Origin: Sphingomonas sp. Leaf339
GTDB taxonomy: Bacteria > Pseudomonadota > Alphaproteobacteria > Sphingomonadales > Sphingomonadaceae
Direction: 5' to 3'
Length of the DNA stretch: 64,000 nt
Assembly (NCBI RefSeq): GCF_001426195.1
Contig: NZ_LMRS01000059.1
Location: 1-64,000 of the forward strand
Below the pieces are notes generated by a model. It was given only the letters and a program-made list of their open reading frames with translations, had not been told where the DNA came from and did no database searches. Every line of letters begins with the position of its first letter. The stretch's first letter is position 1. Of this stretch, positions 36,481 through 44,520 are shown piece by piece. The position numbers were made by a program, and so were the translations under genes.

Positions 36481-36908
36481 CAGGCGATGCGCTGACCCGA
36501 GGCGTCCACGACCTTTTCGCCGTCTTCCTTGGCAAACGCCCCCTGTTGCGGCTCGGGCAGCAGATCAAGGACCGCTTCGGACGGTCGGCACAGCTTCACG
36601 CCGACCGGAGAGACAACCAGCGGCCGGTTGATGAGGACCGGATGCGCCATCATAGCGTCCACCAGCACGTCGTCGGACAGCGACGTGTCGCCCAAGCCTA
36701 GCTCCGCATAGGGCGTGCCTTTCTCACGCAGCAGATCGCGGGGCGTGATCCCGGCGCGATCGATCAGCTCGACCAGCAGCGCGCGCGAGGGCGGCGTCTT
36801 CAGATATTCGACTATATGCGGCTCGATGCCGGCATTCCGGATCATCGCCAGCGTGTTGCGCGACGTGCCGCACTCGGGGTTGAGATAGATCACGATATCG
36901 ACGGCCAC
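36480..36908 (-). CDS. arsC: ArsC arsenate reductase, glutaredoxin-dependent
   Basis: This 142-aa enzyme has the catalytic Cys13 in [11 protein letters not shown] and the ArsC triad Arg residues downstream ([14 protein letters not shown]). It reduces arsenate to arsenite for ArsB. The start is GTG at 36908, preceded by AAAGGA, just after the arsR stop; a longer frame from 36959 would overlap arsR. Confidence 0.92.
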   Translation of the reverse strand: MAVDIVIYLNPECGTSRNTLAMIRNAGIEPHIVEYLKTPPSRALLVELIDRAGITPRDLLREKGTPYAELGLGDTSLSDDVLVDAMMAHPVLINRPLVVSPVGVKLCRPSEAVLDLLPEPQQGAFAKEDGEKVVDASGQRIA

Positions 36909-36919
36909 GGGGCGTCCTT

Positions 36920-37252
36920 TCAGCAGCAGGGGGTGAGTTCGGCCAGCAGTGGCGCGCACAGTTCGGGCGAGCCGGCGCAGCAGTCTTTGACGAGGAACAG
37001 GGTCAGTGCTCGCAGTCCGCCCAGATCTGCGCGGTAGACGATGGAGCGGCTATGCCGTTCAGAGCGGACCAAGCCCGCACGCGCGAGGATGCCAAGGTGC
37101 GCCGACATCGTGTTTTGCGGCACATCGAGCTGCCGAGCAATATCGCCCGCAGCGACGCCGTCTGGCTCGTGCTGAACCAGTAGGCGGAACACGTCGAGCC
37201 GTGTTCCTTGCGCTAGTGCGCTAAGCGCAGCGATCGCGGTGTTGCTTTCCAT
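36920..37252 (-). CDS. arsR: ArsR-family arsenite-responsive repressor
   Basis: This 110-aa winged-helix protein has the HTH VPQNTMSAHLGILARAGLVR. A Cys cluster at the C-terminus (Cys91-Cys92, Cys99, Cys109-Cys110) suits As(III) binding. The classical ELCVCD site is absent, so the metal site must be the C-terminal one. The ATG at 37252 overlaps a possible operator (37253-37272). Confidence 0.9.
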   Translation of the reverse strand: MESNTAIAALSALAQGTRLDVFRLLVQHEPDGVAAGDIARQLDVPQNTMSAHLGILARAGLVRSERHSRSIVYRADLGGLRALTLFLVKDCCAGSPELCAPLLAELTPCC

Positions 37253-37272
37253 ATATCCAGCATAGACGATAT
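37253..37272. promoter_or_regulatory. candidate ArsR operator
   Basis: ATATC-N10-GATAT is an inverted repeat just before the arsR start, within an AT-rich stretch (ATATAATAAATTAA) that would hold the minus-strand -10. It fits autoregulation by ArsR, but the consensus is not proven here. Confidence 0.45.
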
Positions 37273-37627
37273 AATAAATTAAGCTAGAGCCGGGTGCGAC
37301 ACTTGGCTCCCCTCCCCTGCTTTCCCGCGACATTGATCGAATTTTTGCTAGTGCTTTTTAGGTATACCCTCTGCGTTCCTACTCTGGCCGGTCCGATTTC
37401 CGCCAAAAAGGGACATTAAGAATTTAGCTCGGATCGGCCCTTTGGTCCGCCTGGAGTCCTAACCAAGGAGGACCAAACGGCACCCTACCAAACGGCACCG
37501 ATGAAGCTTCATTGAGGGTTGAAGCTCTTCCTTCTGTCGGCTCGCAAGGCAGTGTCGGCGCGTTGCAGTTCACTGCTGGCGACCGTCCCACAAACGATGG
37601 TATTTCGGGATTATGGAAGGAGATCGG
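37273..37627. other. right border of the metal/arsenic island
   Basis: No gene was recognised here. It contains the second copy of the 59-bp repeat (37442-37500). Confidence 0.5.
37442..37500. repeat. 59-bp direct repeat, right copy
   Basis: It is the partner of 25091-25149 (50 of 59 identical, same orientation), ending in CACCG in both. TTGGTCC and GGACCAA at its outer parts are complementary, but the inner stem of the left copy is not kept. Confidence 0.75.
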
Positions 37628-38110
37628 TTAGCCTGTTCCACCTGAGACATCGGGAGCCGCCTTGGGGTCGGGATCCTGTGCCTTGCCTGTCGCGGGTGCC
37701 GCCTTCTGGCTCGGCATAGCGATGAGATAGGCGACGATCGCGTTGACGTCCTTCTCGGCCACCGGAGCCTTGTACACTTCACGCATCTTGGTGACGGTCG
37801 CCTTCCACTGATCCGCCGATAGCGCAGGCTGGGTCAGCGCCATGCTGGCCGAGTGGCACGAAGTGCAGTTGGCGTTGATGACGTCGGCGTGCGGACCATC
37901 GGGGTAGGTAACGTCATCGACCGGCAGGTCGACGCTGGTCGAGGCGAGCGAAAAGCCGCGGGCTGAGACGCTGGTGGGCGGTGCCGGCTCGGATGTCTCG
38001 GAGATCGGGGCAGGCGCCTTGCGGCTGCTCGGCGCCCCGATCGAGACGAGGATAATGCCGGTCAGGCCGATCAGGCCAGCGGCCATGATGCCGGAAGACG
38101 GGGTCTTCAT
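37628..38110 (-). CDS. sorB: c-type cytochrome subunit (SorB-like) of sulfite dehydrogenase
   Basis: This 160-aa protein has an N-terminal membrane/signal segment (about 8-25), a Pro/Ala-rich linker and a single heme site CTSCHS (about 82-86). A distal Met is available in AYLIAMPSQ. It follows the molybdenum subunit with a 12-bp gap, so it should accept its electrons, as SorB does for SorA. The assignment rests on this pairing. Confidence 0.8.
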   Translation of the reverse strand: MKTPSSGIMAAGLIGLTGIILVSIGAPSSRKAPAPISETSEPAPPTSVSARGFSLASTSVDLPVDDVTYPDGPHADVINANCTSCHSASMALTQPALSADQWKATVTKMREVYKAPVAEKDVNAIVAYLIAMPSQKAAPATGKAQDPDPKAAPDVSGGTG

Positions 38111-38122
38111 GCTACTCGCTCC

Positions 38123-39358
38123 TCAGGCCGCGATGATGGTGGTGGTTTCGATGTTGCCGCGCATGAACCCGCCGGGGTTCCAGATCGGCTTCATCGGCTG
38201 AGCGACACCGTTGGCGTTCCAGCAGCGCACCATGATGGGGTTGGGACCGCGCCTAAGCGGCACGCGACCATCCCACCGACGGAAGCTGTACCTGCCCTCG
38301 TCCACACCGAGCGTCGTCTTGTACCAAGTGCGCCCACCATCCGACGAGACATCGACCTTGGCGACGCCGCAATCGCCGCCCATCGCGATGCCGCCGACCG
38401 GGATCGACGCCTCATAGGCGATCGCCTGGCCATCGGGCAGGCTGGTCATCCAGCTGCGCGGGATCATGCGATTGATCGGCACGGTCGGGAAGTCCTTGGC
38501 ACCGGGCGCGACATTCGCGCCGGGTGTCGCCGGTATCTTGTAGGCCTTGGCCATCCAATACTGGTCGTCAAGGCCGGGCAGTACCTCGATCGCGTTCAGC
38601 ATCTTGACCCAGTAGGTCGAATACCAGCCCGGGACGATCAGCCGGCAGGGAAAGCCGTTGAGGAGCGGCAGCTGCTCGCCGTTCATGCCGAAGGCGATCA
38701 TCACTTCGCCGTCGCGGGCATGGTCGATGTCGAGCGCCTTCTCGAAGTCAGGGGCGTCCGCCACAACCGGCTGATCGAGCGCGCCAAAGCGCACCTGTAC
38801 CGCGCCTGCCTTGACCCCCGCGAGGTCCAGCACGTCGCGCAGGCGCACGCCGAGCCATTTGGCATTGCCCATCGCGCCGTTGCCCCATTGCGCGCCGGCG
38901 ACCCGGGGCTGGAACAGCCCACGGCTGTTGCCCGAACACTGGTTGACCGCCGCCATCTCGACCCGCGGCAGGCGCAGCAGTTGGGCGAGGCTAATCGACA
39001 GCGGTCGGTTGACGTGGCCGAAGACGTTGAGGCGGAAGCTCTCGACGTCGATCGAGGTTGGAATGTCGGCCCAGTGCCAGCGAACGAAGAACTGGTCGTT
39101 GGGCGTGAACACCGACTTGTCGAACACGTCCATCGGCGTCTCCAACAGCGGAGGATGGATGCGTTGGAGGATCATGCTGCCCTTGCCAGGAAAGGCGCTG
39201 GTCATCGGCCGCTCGGCATTGCCGCCAGGCAGCTTCAGGTCGACGAGCTGCTGCGCCAGCGCAGGTGCTGCGGCAAGGCCGGCGGTGCCGAGCGCCGTAC
39301 GCCTGAGAAAGCGGCGACGGCTGGTTTCACTCGCCAGCGCGGCGTCAAAATTGTCCAT
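38123..39358 (-). CDS. sorA: SorA-like periplasmic sulfite dehydrogenase, molybdopterin subunit
   Basis: This 411-aa protein has a Tat signal (SRRRFLRRTALGTAGLAAAP, about 12-31). The sulfite-oxidase fold includes the Mo-ligating Cys in AVNQCSGNSRG and the conserved GVRLRDVLDLAGVK and NGFPCRLIVPGWYSTYWVK. A dimerisation domain follows (VDVSSDGGRTWYKTTLG). It oxidises sulfite to sulfate and passes electrons to a cytochrome. The start is ATG at 39358 after AGGAGAG; the longer frame into the next gene is not real. Confidence 0.88.
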   Translation of the reverse strand: MDNFDAALASETSRRRFLRRTALGTAGLAAAPALAQQLVDLKLPGGNAERPMTSAFPGKGSMILQRIHPPLLETPMDVFDKSVFTPNDQFFVRWHWADIPTSIDVESFRLNVFGHVNRPLSISLAQLLRLPRVEMAAVNQCSGNSRGLFQPRVAGAQWGNGAMGNAKWLGVRLRDVLDLAGVKAGAVQVRFGALDQPVVADAPDFEKALDIDHARDGEVMIAFGMNGEQLPLLNGFPCRLIVPGWYSTYWVKMLNAIEVLPGLDDQYWMAKAYKIPATPGANVAPGAKDFPTVPINRMIPRSWMTSLPDGQAIAYEASIPVGGIAMGGDCGVAKVDVSSDGGRTWYKTTLGVDEGRYSFRRWDGRVPLRRGPNPIMVRCWNANGVAQPMKPIWNPGGFMRGNIETTTIIAA

Positions 39359-39447
39359 GACAAGGCTCTCCTGTGGCCAGCCACGCTGGCGGTTCGAAGC
39401 GGCGTTCTGCAAGTGATCGGACCGATTGATCCGATCATCAGGGTGGA

Positions 39448-40599
39448 TCAGTTCGGGGTAGCGATGCAGGGCGAGACGAACAGGTTGCCGCGCCATGCTC
39501 CGGCGAGTGTCTTGGCACCGACCAGGAGCCACATCGCCGCGAGCGCGACCGTCAGCACTGTGCCGACAATACCGAAGAAGCCTAGGTTCAGCGTCGTACC
39601 GAGGCGGAAGGTGGCGACGGTGTAGACGCCGAGCGGGAAGGTATAGCCCCACCAGCCAAGGTTGAATGGGACGCCGGCGCGCCAGTAGCGGATGGTGATG
39701 AGCGTCGCGAGCGCCAGCCACCACAGGCCGAAACCCCACAGGCAGAGCCCGGCGACGACGCCGATCCCTTGCGCGACGGCACCGACACCGGCCAGCCCGT
39801 GCGCAGCGAGGATCGCCGGCGCATCCGCCCCGAGCACCAGCATACCCAGCGCCCCAGTGCCGATCGGCCCCAGCGCCAGCCAGGAGGATGCTGCCATGCT
39901 CTCGTGCGGAAGCTTGTGGAGCGCCATGCGCAGGATCAGGATGGCGAGGATGCCGAACGCGACCGGCACCGAATAGGCCCACAGCACATAGGAAGTCGCG
40001 AGCGTCACGATTTGCGCGTGGGGATCGGCCAAATGCGGTGCGAGTAGCCCGCCGCTGGCACCCGCCACTTCGGCTGCGACGACCGGCAGCAGCCACACCG
40101 CGGTCATGCCGTCCAGGCTGTGCTCGTGGCGGGTAAACATCAGGTAGGGGATCAACACGCCGCAGGCGAGCGACATGGCGACGTCGATCCACCACAGGAC
40201 GTGTGCGACCGGCACGATGCCGTTACCGAACCGCGCGATCCCGAAGGCGAGGCATCCGTTGATGATCGTCGCCAAGCCCATCGGGATGGTCCCGATGAAC
40301 ATCGACACGGTGTTGTGGCCGAAGATGCGCCGTGCCTCATGCCCGAACATCGCCCAGCGCGCGCCATAGAGACCGGCGAACAGGATGAAGAGCGCGATGT
40401 TGAAGAACCACAACACCTCGCCAATCGGTTTGAGCGCGGGGCCGATGCCGGGCACCTGCGGCAGCGCGAGAGCGAGGATGCCGGTGCCCATGGTCGCGGC
40501 GAACCAGTTGGGTGTGAACTGGCGGATCATCTCGCGCGGGTGATCGAGCCTGCTTAGCGGCTTGAGGCCGGTCAGGGCCGAAGGTGCGTCGGCAGTCAT
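39448..40599 (-). CDS. TDT/SLAC1-family permease, probable sulfite exporter
   Basis: This 383-aa protein has ten hydrophobic helices (FTPNWFAATMGTGILALALP near the start). The family also includes TehA and the yeast sulfite pump Ssu1. It lies between a LysR regulator and sulfite dehydrogenase genes, so sulfite export is the best guess; malate or tellurite roles are alternatives. The start overlaps the lysR stop. Confidence 0.8.
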   Translation of the reverse strand: MTADAPSALTGLKPLSRLDHPREMIRQFTPNWFAATMGTGILALALPQVPGIGPALKPIGEVLWFFNIALFILFAGLYGARWAMFGHEARRIFGHNTVSMFIGTIPMGLATIINGCLAFGIARFGNGIVPVAHVLWWIDVAMSLACGVLIPYLMFTRHEHSLDGMTAVWLLPVVAAEVAGASGGLLAPHLADPHAQIVTLATSYVLWAYSVPVAFGILAILILRMALHKLPHESMAASSWLALGPIGTGALGMLVLGADAPAILAAHGLAGVGAVAQGIGVVAGLCLWGFGLWWLALATLITIRYWRAGVPFNLGWWGYTFPLGVYTVATFRLGTTLNLGFFGIVGTVLTVALAAMWLLVGAKTLAGAWRGNLFVSPCIATPN

Positions 40600-41468
40600 G
40601 CGACTTGCTCCTTGATGAGGTCCGTCAGCGCGTCGGCCGCGCGGGTGCGATAGCGTTCCTTGTGGCGCAGCGCGTGGAAGGCGCGATCGGGTAACTCAAG
40701 CGCCAGCTCGACCAGATCGCCGGCCTCGAGCACGCGTGCGACGACCAATCGCGACAACACAGCGACGCCGGCACCGGCCTCGACCGCGGTACGCACCGCC
40801 TCGTTGGACGGCAGCGTCATCGCTACCGTCAGCTGGGCCGGATCAAACCCGCGCGTTCGCAGCACGTCCTCGAAGGTCGAGCGCGTGCCCGAACCCTGCT
40901 CGCGGACGATCCAGCGTGCAGCGCGAAGCCAGTCCTCGTCGACACGCTCGGCGTCCCTGCGTCCGACCAGCACCATCGGATCGCGTCCGACTTCCCAATG
41001 CGCCAGCGCTGGTTCGTCCACTTCGCCTTCAACGAAACCGAGTTCCGCCGCTCCGCTAAGGACCTGCGCTGCCGCGCCTTCGGTGTTGTCGATCGCCAGC
41101 TCGACCGCGATCTGCGGGTGGCGCTCGTGGAAGGCGGCAAGCCTTGCGGGCAACCAGTAGCTTGCGATCGTCTGGCTGGCGACGATCCGCAACGAACCAC
41201 GGGCAAGCCCGGCATAGTCCGCCAGCATCGTCTCGGCATGCGCTGCCCGCCCCAGCACCGCGCGCGCTTCCTCCAGAAAGCCGCGGCCCGCTTCGGTCAG
41301 CTGGATGCCACGCCCGACGCGGTGAAACAGAGGAACCCCGTAGCGCGCTTCGAGGGCCGCGACCGCGCCGGAGGCAGCGGACTGCGTGACGTTCAGCACC
41401 TCTGCTGCCTTGGTGACGTGTTCGCGCTCGGCGACACCGACGAAGATTCTGAGCTGCTCCAGGGTCAT
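40596..41468 (-). CDS. LysR-family transcriptional regulator
   Basis: This 290-aa protein has a LysR HTH at the N-terminus (MTLEQLRIFVGVAEREHVTK, then NVTQSAASGAVAALEARYG). The substrate-binding domain follows. It is the first gene of the permease-sorA-sorB transcript and is divergent from a second sulfite oxidase gene. A sulfur-oxyanion-responsive role is inferred. The start at 41468 is used; a frame from 41504 adds 12 residues and runs into the shared promoter. Confidence 0.88.
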   Translation of the reverse strand: MTLEQLRIFVGVAEREHVTKAAEVLNVTQSAASGAVAALEARYGVPLFHRVGRGIQLTEAGRGFLEEARAVLGRAAHAETMLADYAGLARGSLRIVASQTIASYWLPARLAAFHERHPQIAVELAIDNTEGAAAQVLSGAAELGFVEGEVDEPALAHWEVGRDPMVLVGRRDAERVDEDWLRAARWIVREQGSGTRSTFEDVLRTRGFDPAQLTVAMTLPSNEAVRTAVEAGAGVAVLSRLVVARVLEAGDLVELALELPDRAFHALRHKERYRTRAADALTDLIKEQVA

Positions 41469-41519
41469 GCAGCTTGTATCGCGCAAACTGATCGATACGA
41501 CCAACCGTTCGATCTGTTT

Positions 41520-41541
41520 GTTCCAATCTGGATATCGGAAC
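41520..41541. promoter_or_regulatory. inverted repeat in the divergent promoter, candidate LysR site
   Basis: GTTCC-N12-GGAAC lies 52 bp before the LysR gene and 74 bp before the second sulfite oxidase gene. LysR boxes are partly palindromic and found in such divergent spacers. It is weak evidence on its own. Confidence 0.35.
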
Positions 41542-41614
41542 GATCGGTAATCCTTCGTCTGCGATAGTCTTGAAGGCTTGAAGCGATCCGCGCGCTTGCG
41601 GCGTTGGTTCGTCC

Positions 41615-42682
41615 ATGACTGATATGATCGAGCGCAAATCCGATCCCTACAACGCCGAGCCGACGCCCGGCGCGCTGATCGAGCGGTTCCTGACGCCGCA
41701 GGCGCTGTTCTACGTGCGCAGCCATGGTGCAGTGCCCGATCTGCCTGCCGATCACCGGATCGAAGTGAGCGGGACGGGCATGGCGAGCCGCTCCTTCTCG
41801 GTGGAGGAACTGAAAAGCGCGTTGGCCACGCGGACGGTGACGGCAGTTCTCCAGTGCGCCGGCAACCGGCGCACGGATCTTCAGCAGGTCGCCAGGACGT
41901 CCGGCGACCCCTGGGACGTGGGCGCGATCGGCAATGCGGAATGGACCGGCGTACGACTGTCCGACGTACTGGATGCCGTCGGTGCGCCGAATGCGTCCGA
42001 CCTGTTCGTGGCGTTCACCGGCGCGGACGAGGTGGACGTCGAAGGCGAGGAAGCATTGTTCGGGGTCTCGATCGCCATGGACAAGGCGCGGCAACCCGAC
42101 GTCCTTATTGCCTGGGCGATGAACGGCGAGCCGCTGACGCCCGAACACGGCGCACCGCTCCGCATGGTGGTGCCGGGCTATGCCGGGGTGCGGAGCGCCA
42201 AATGGCTGACACGGATCGAGGTGCGCGAGACGCCATCCGACGCACCGATCCAGGCGCACGACTACAAGCTCTTTCCTGCCGATGTGACGAGCGACACCGT
42301 CGACTGGAGCCAGGGTCTGACCATCAATGCCATGCCGCTCAACGCCGCGATCTGCGTGCCCGGCTCTGGCGAAAGCCTGCCGGCCGGGGAGGTGCGGATC
42401 GAGGGCTATGCCATCGCCTATGATCGCCGCGTCTCTCGGGTCGAAGTGTCGGTAAACGGTGGTCGCGACTGGCAACAGGCGACGTTCACCGATGATCCGG
42501 AGGCGCACTGGGGTTGGCGGCGCTGGACCCTCGACGCCACGCTCGCCAAGGGGCGCCAGCACCTTGTCGTGCGCGCCTTCGACGAGACTGGACAGGGTCA
42601 GCCCGAGGGGCCGGATACGGTGTGGAACTTCGCCGGCTATCTGTGCACCGCCTGGCATCATGTGCACGTGCTGGTCGAATGA
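41615..42682 (+). CDS. SUOX-type sulfite oxidase (molybdopterin)
   Basis: This 355-aa protein has no signal peptide (MTDMIERKSDPYNAEP), so it should be cytoplasmic. The Mo-binding region AVLQCAGNRRTDL holds the ligand Cys, with DVGAIGNAEWTGVRLSDVL and GAPLRMVVPGYAGVRSAKWL following, and the Mo-co dimer domain SVNGGRDWQQATF. It resembles eukaryotic sulfite oxidase more than SorA. No heme domain is present, so its electron acceptor is unknown. It is divergent from the LysR gene and overlaps the MgtC-like start. Confidence 0.88.
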   Translation: MTDMIERKSDPYNAEPTPGALIERFLTPQALFYVRSHGAVPDLPADHRIEVSGTGMASRSFSVEELKSALATRTVTAVLQCAGNRRTDLQQVARTSGDPWDVGAIGNAEWTGVRLSDVLDAVGAPNASDLFVAFTGADEVDVEGEEALFGVSIAMDKARQPDVLIAWAMNGEPLTPEHGAPLRMVVPGYAGVRSAKWLTRIEVRETPSDAPIQAHDYKLFPADVTSDTVDWSQGLTINAMPLNAAICVPGSGESLPAGEVRIEGYAIAYDRRVSRVEVSVNGGRDWQQATFTDDPEAHWGWRRWTLDATLAKGRQHLVVRAFDETGQGQPEGPDTVWNFAGYLCTAWHHVHVLVE

Positions 42683-43191
42683 TCGAAGCATCAGCGGCAT
42701 CGGACCTCGGCTTCTGGATCGATGCGATCGGGCGGCTGGTGGTGGCGACCGCGGCTGGGATGGTGCTCGGCTGGGAACGCTCGCGCGAGAACCGGCAGAT
42801 CATGGGATTGCGAACGCTGGGTCTGGTCGGTCTGGCGAGCTGCATCGCCGTGCAGGCGATCGTGCACAGTGGCTTGCCGAACGTAAACGCCGATGCCGCA
42901 GGACGGGCGATGCAGGGCATTCTGTCCGGCGTCGGCTTCATCGGTGCCGGCGCGGTGCTGCGGGTCGGCCAGGGTCAGGAAGTGCATGGATTGGCGACCG
43001 CCGCGTGCATCTGGGTCACGGCCACGATCGGCGCGGCAGCAGGGTTGGCGGTGTGGCCGCTCATCATCGGCGGGTTGAGCCTTGCGATGCTCGTACTGTT
43101 CGCGGGCGCTCCGCTCGAACGTCGCATTCGCGAGCGGGCCAGGCTGACTCCGGCAGAGGCCGACCGGAAGGATGCCGAGCGCAAGCCGTGA
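42679..43191 (+). CDS. MgtC/SapB-family membrane protein
   Basis: This 170-aa protein has about four to five hydrophobic segments, including the MgtC signature LGWERSRENRQIMGLRTLGL and ILSGVGFIGAGAVLRVGQ. It overlaps the sulfite oxidase stop (ATGA). MgtC proteins are linked to low-Mg tolerance and virulence; here the coupling to a sulfite oxidase is unexplained. Confidence 0.85.
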   Translation: MIEASAASDLGFWIDAIGRLVVATAAGMVLGWERSRENRQIMGLRTLGLVGLASCIAVQAIVHSGLPNVNADAAGRAMQGILSGVGFIGAGAVLRVGQGQEVHGLATAACIWVTATIGAAAGLAVWPLIIGGLSLAMLVLFAGAPLERRIRERARLTPAEADRKDAERKP

Positions 43192-43242
43192 TCCCGCTGG
43201 TCCGCCCAGTGCCTGTCGGCGCTAAGAAGCGGCCAGGCGCTA

Positions 43243-44013
43243 TCAGGAGACAAGCCCCGCATCGGCCTGGCGCCGGACCTCATCGGCGATCGGATGCAGC
43301 TCGGCAGCGGGTCGCTCGCCCACTACACTATAGCCGATCCCGTCGACAGCCCATGTGACCCGGCCCATGGTCCCGCTGGACGTGCTGGTCATGCTTGCGC
43401 TCTTGTCGATTTGCATAGGCCTCGTCAGCACCGCGAGCTTGGACGCTTGCGGTCCATCGTAGAGGAGAAGAGCCGCAGGGCCGTGGGGCGTCGCGACCAA
43501 TCGCCCCCCGCCATAGCGGTAACCGGCTGTGCTGAGGTCCGGGATGGTCACGCGCTCACCCAATCGGGCGGAGGTCCACCGGATCAGCATGGCGCGCTGG
43601 TCGGGGCCGATTTCCGCCGGTCGTATCCGGTCGGCGGCATAGACACGGAAATTGTCACTCGCCTCGTTGGCCAGCGCCGCGATGCCCGCGCGGGGTTCGC
43701 CGCTCCAACGCGCACTCGACCAGCCCCCGCCAAACCCGACCGCCAGCAGAAGCGACGCGGCGATGGCGAGTTGCCAACGCGGTTGGCGTTGCCGTCCCCT
43801 GATGGCTGCGACGCGCATCGTCGCCGGGATAGGTTCATCCGCGATTGGAGCGAAAAGCGATGCAAGGGCTCGCGCCTGCTCCGCCTGCTCCCGCAAACGG
43901 GCATGCACGTCCGGCTGGCCTTCAAGGTAAGCGTCGACCAGACGCTGCCGCTCGGGCGACAGCCTGCCATCGATCCACGCGGCCAGATCGTCCTCTCCGA
44001 TCGGGCTGGTCAT
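43243..44013 (-). CDS. anti-sigma factor of the ECF pair
   Basis: This 256-aa protein has an N-terminal cytosolic zinc-less anti-sigma-like domain (MTSPIGEDDLAAWIDGRLSP), a single membrane helix (about 82-97, LAIAASLLLAVGFGGG) and a large periplasmic domain. The gene overlaps the sigma gene stop (ATGA). It should hold the ECF sigma at the membrane until a signal arrives. Confidence 0.78.
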   Translation of the reverse strand: MTSPIGEDDLAAWIDGRLSPERQRLVDAYLEGQPDVHARLREQAEQARALASLFAPIADEPIPATMRVAAIRGRQRQPRWQLAIAASLLLAVGFGGGWSSARWSGEPRAGIAALANEASDNFRVYAADRIRPAEIGPDQRAMLIRWTSARLGERVTIPDLSTAGYRYGGGRLVATPHGPAALLLYDGPQASKLAVLTRPMQIDKSASMTSTSSGTMGRVTWAVDGIGYSVVGERPAAELHPIADEVRRQADAGLVS

Positions 44014-44519
44014 CGAATACTCCTTAATCGTGGCCGTTCACCCTCCCGGAGGAGCGTCGCCAGACGGTCGCGCCCCCGCGATATGCGCGACATCACCGTT
44101 CCCAGCGGCACACCGACGACGGCAGCGACTTCCCCATATGACAGACCTTCGACGGAAATGAGGAGCAGCACCGTCCGCTGCTCCTCGGGCAACGCATCAA
44201 GTGCGCGCAACAGGTCTCGGTGGTGCAGGCCTGCGTCCTGATCGGCCGGGCGACCGAGCGCAACGTCGTCCACGAGGTGGAGCGGAACCGCCGTACCTCG
44301 CCGGACATGCTGCCGCTTATGATCGACCAACAGATTATGCAGGATTGCATAGACCCAGGGGCGAACCTCCGTCCCGCGTCGTTGCCGCCAGCGCCCGACC
44401 GCGCGCTCAAGGCAATCCTGCACCAGGTCATCCGCCATCGCCTGATCGCGCAACCACGACCGGGCATAACGGCGCAGACCGGGGACCAGGGGCTCGATCG
44501 CGGCGGCAAGCGGGTCCAT
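44010..44519 (-). CDS. ECF-type RNA polymerase sigma factor
   Basis: This 169-aa protein has sigma-70 region 2 (YARSWLRDQAMADDLVQDCL, then RPWVYAILHNLLVDH) and region 4 (LPEEQRTVLLLISVEGLSYG, then VPLGTVMSRISRGRDRL). The start at 44519 gives the usual short N-terminus; the frame from 44561 adds 14 residues. It is the third gene of a transcript with DUF305, YVTN and anti-sigma genes, so it may control its own operon in response to metal or oxidative stress. Confidence 0.88.
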   Translation of the reverse strand: MDPLAAAIEPLVPGLRRYARSWLRDQAMADDLVQDCLERAVGRWRQRRGTEVRPWVYAILHNLLVDHKRQHVRRGTAVPLHLVDDVALGRPADQDAGLHHRDLLRALDALPEEQRTVLLLISVEGLSYGEVAAVVGVPLGTVMSRISRGRDRLATLLREGERPRLRSIR

Positions 44520-44520
44520 C

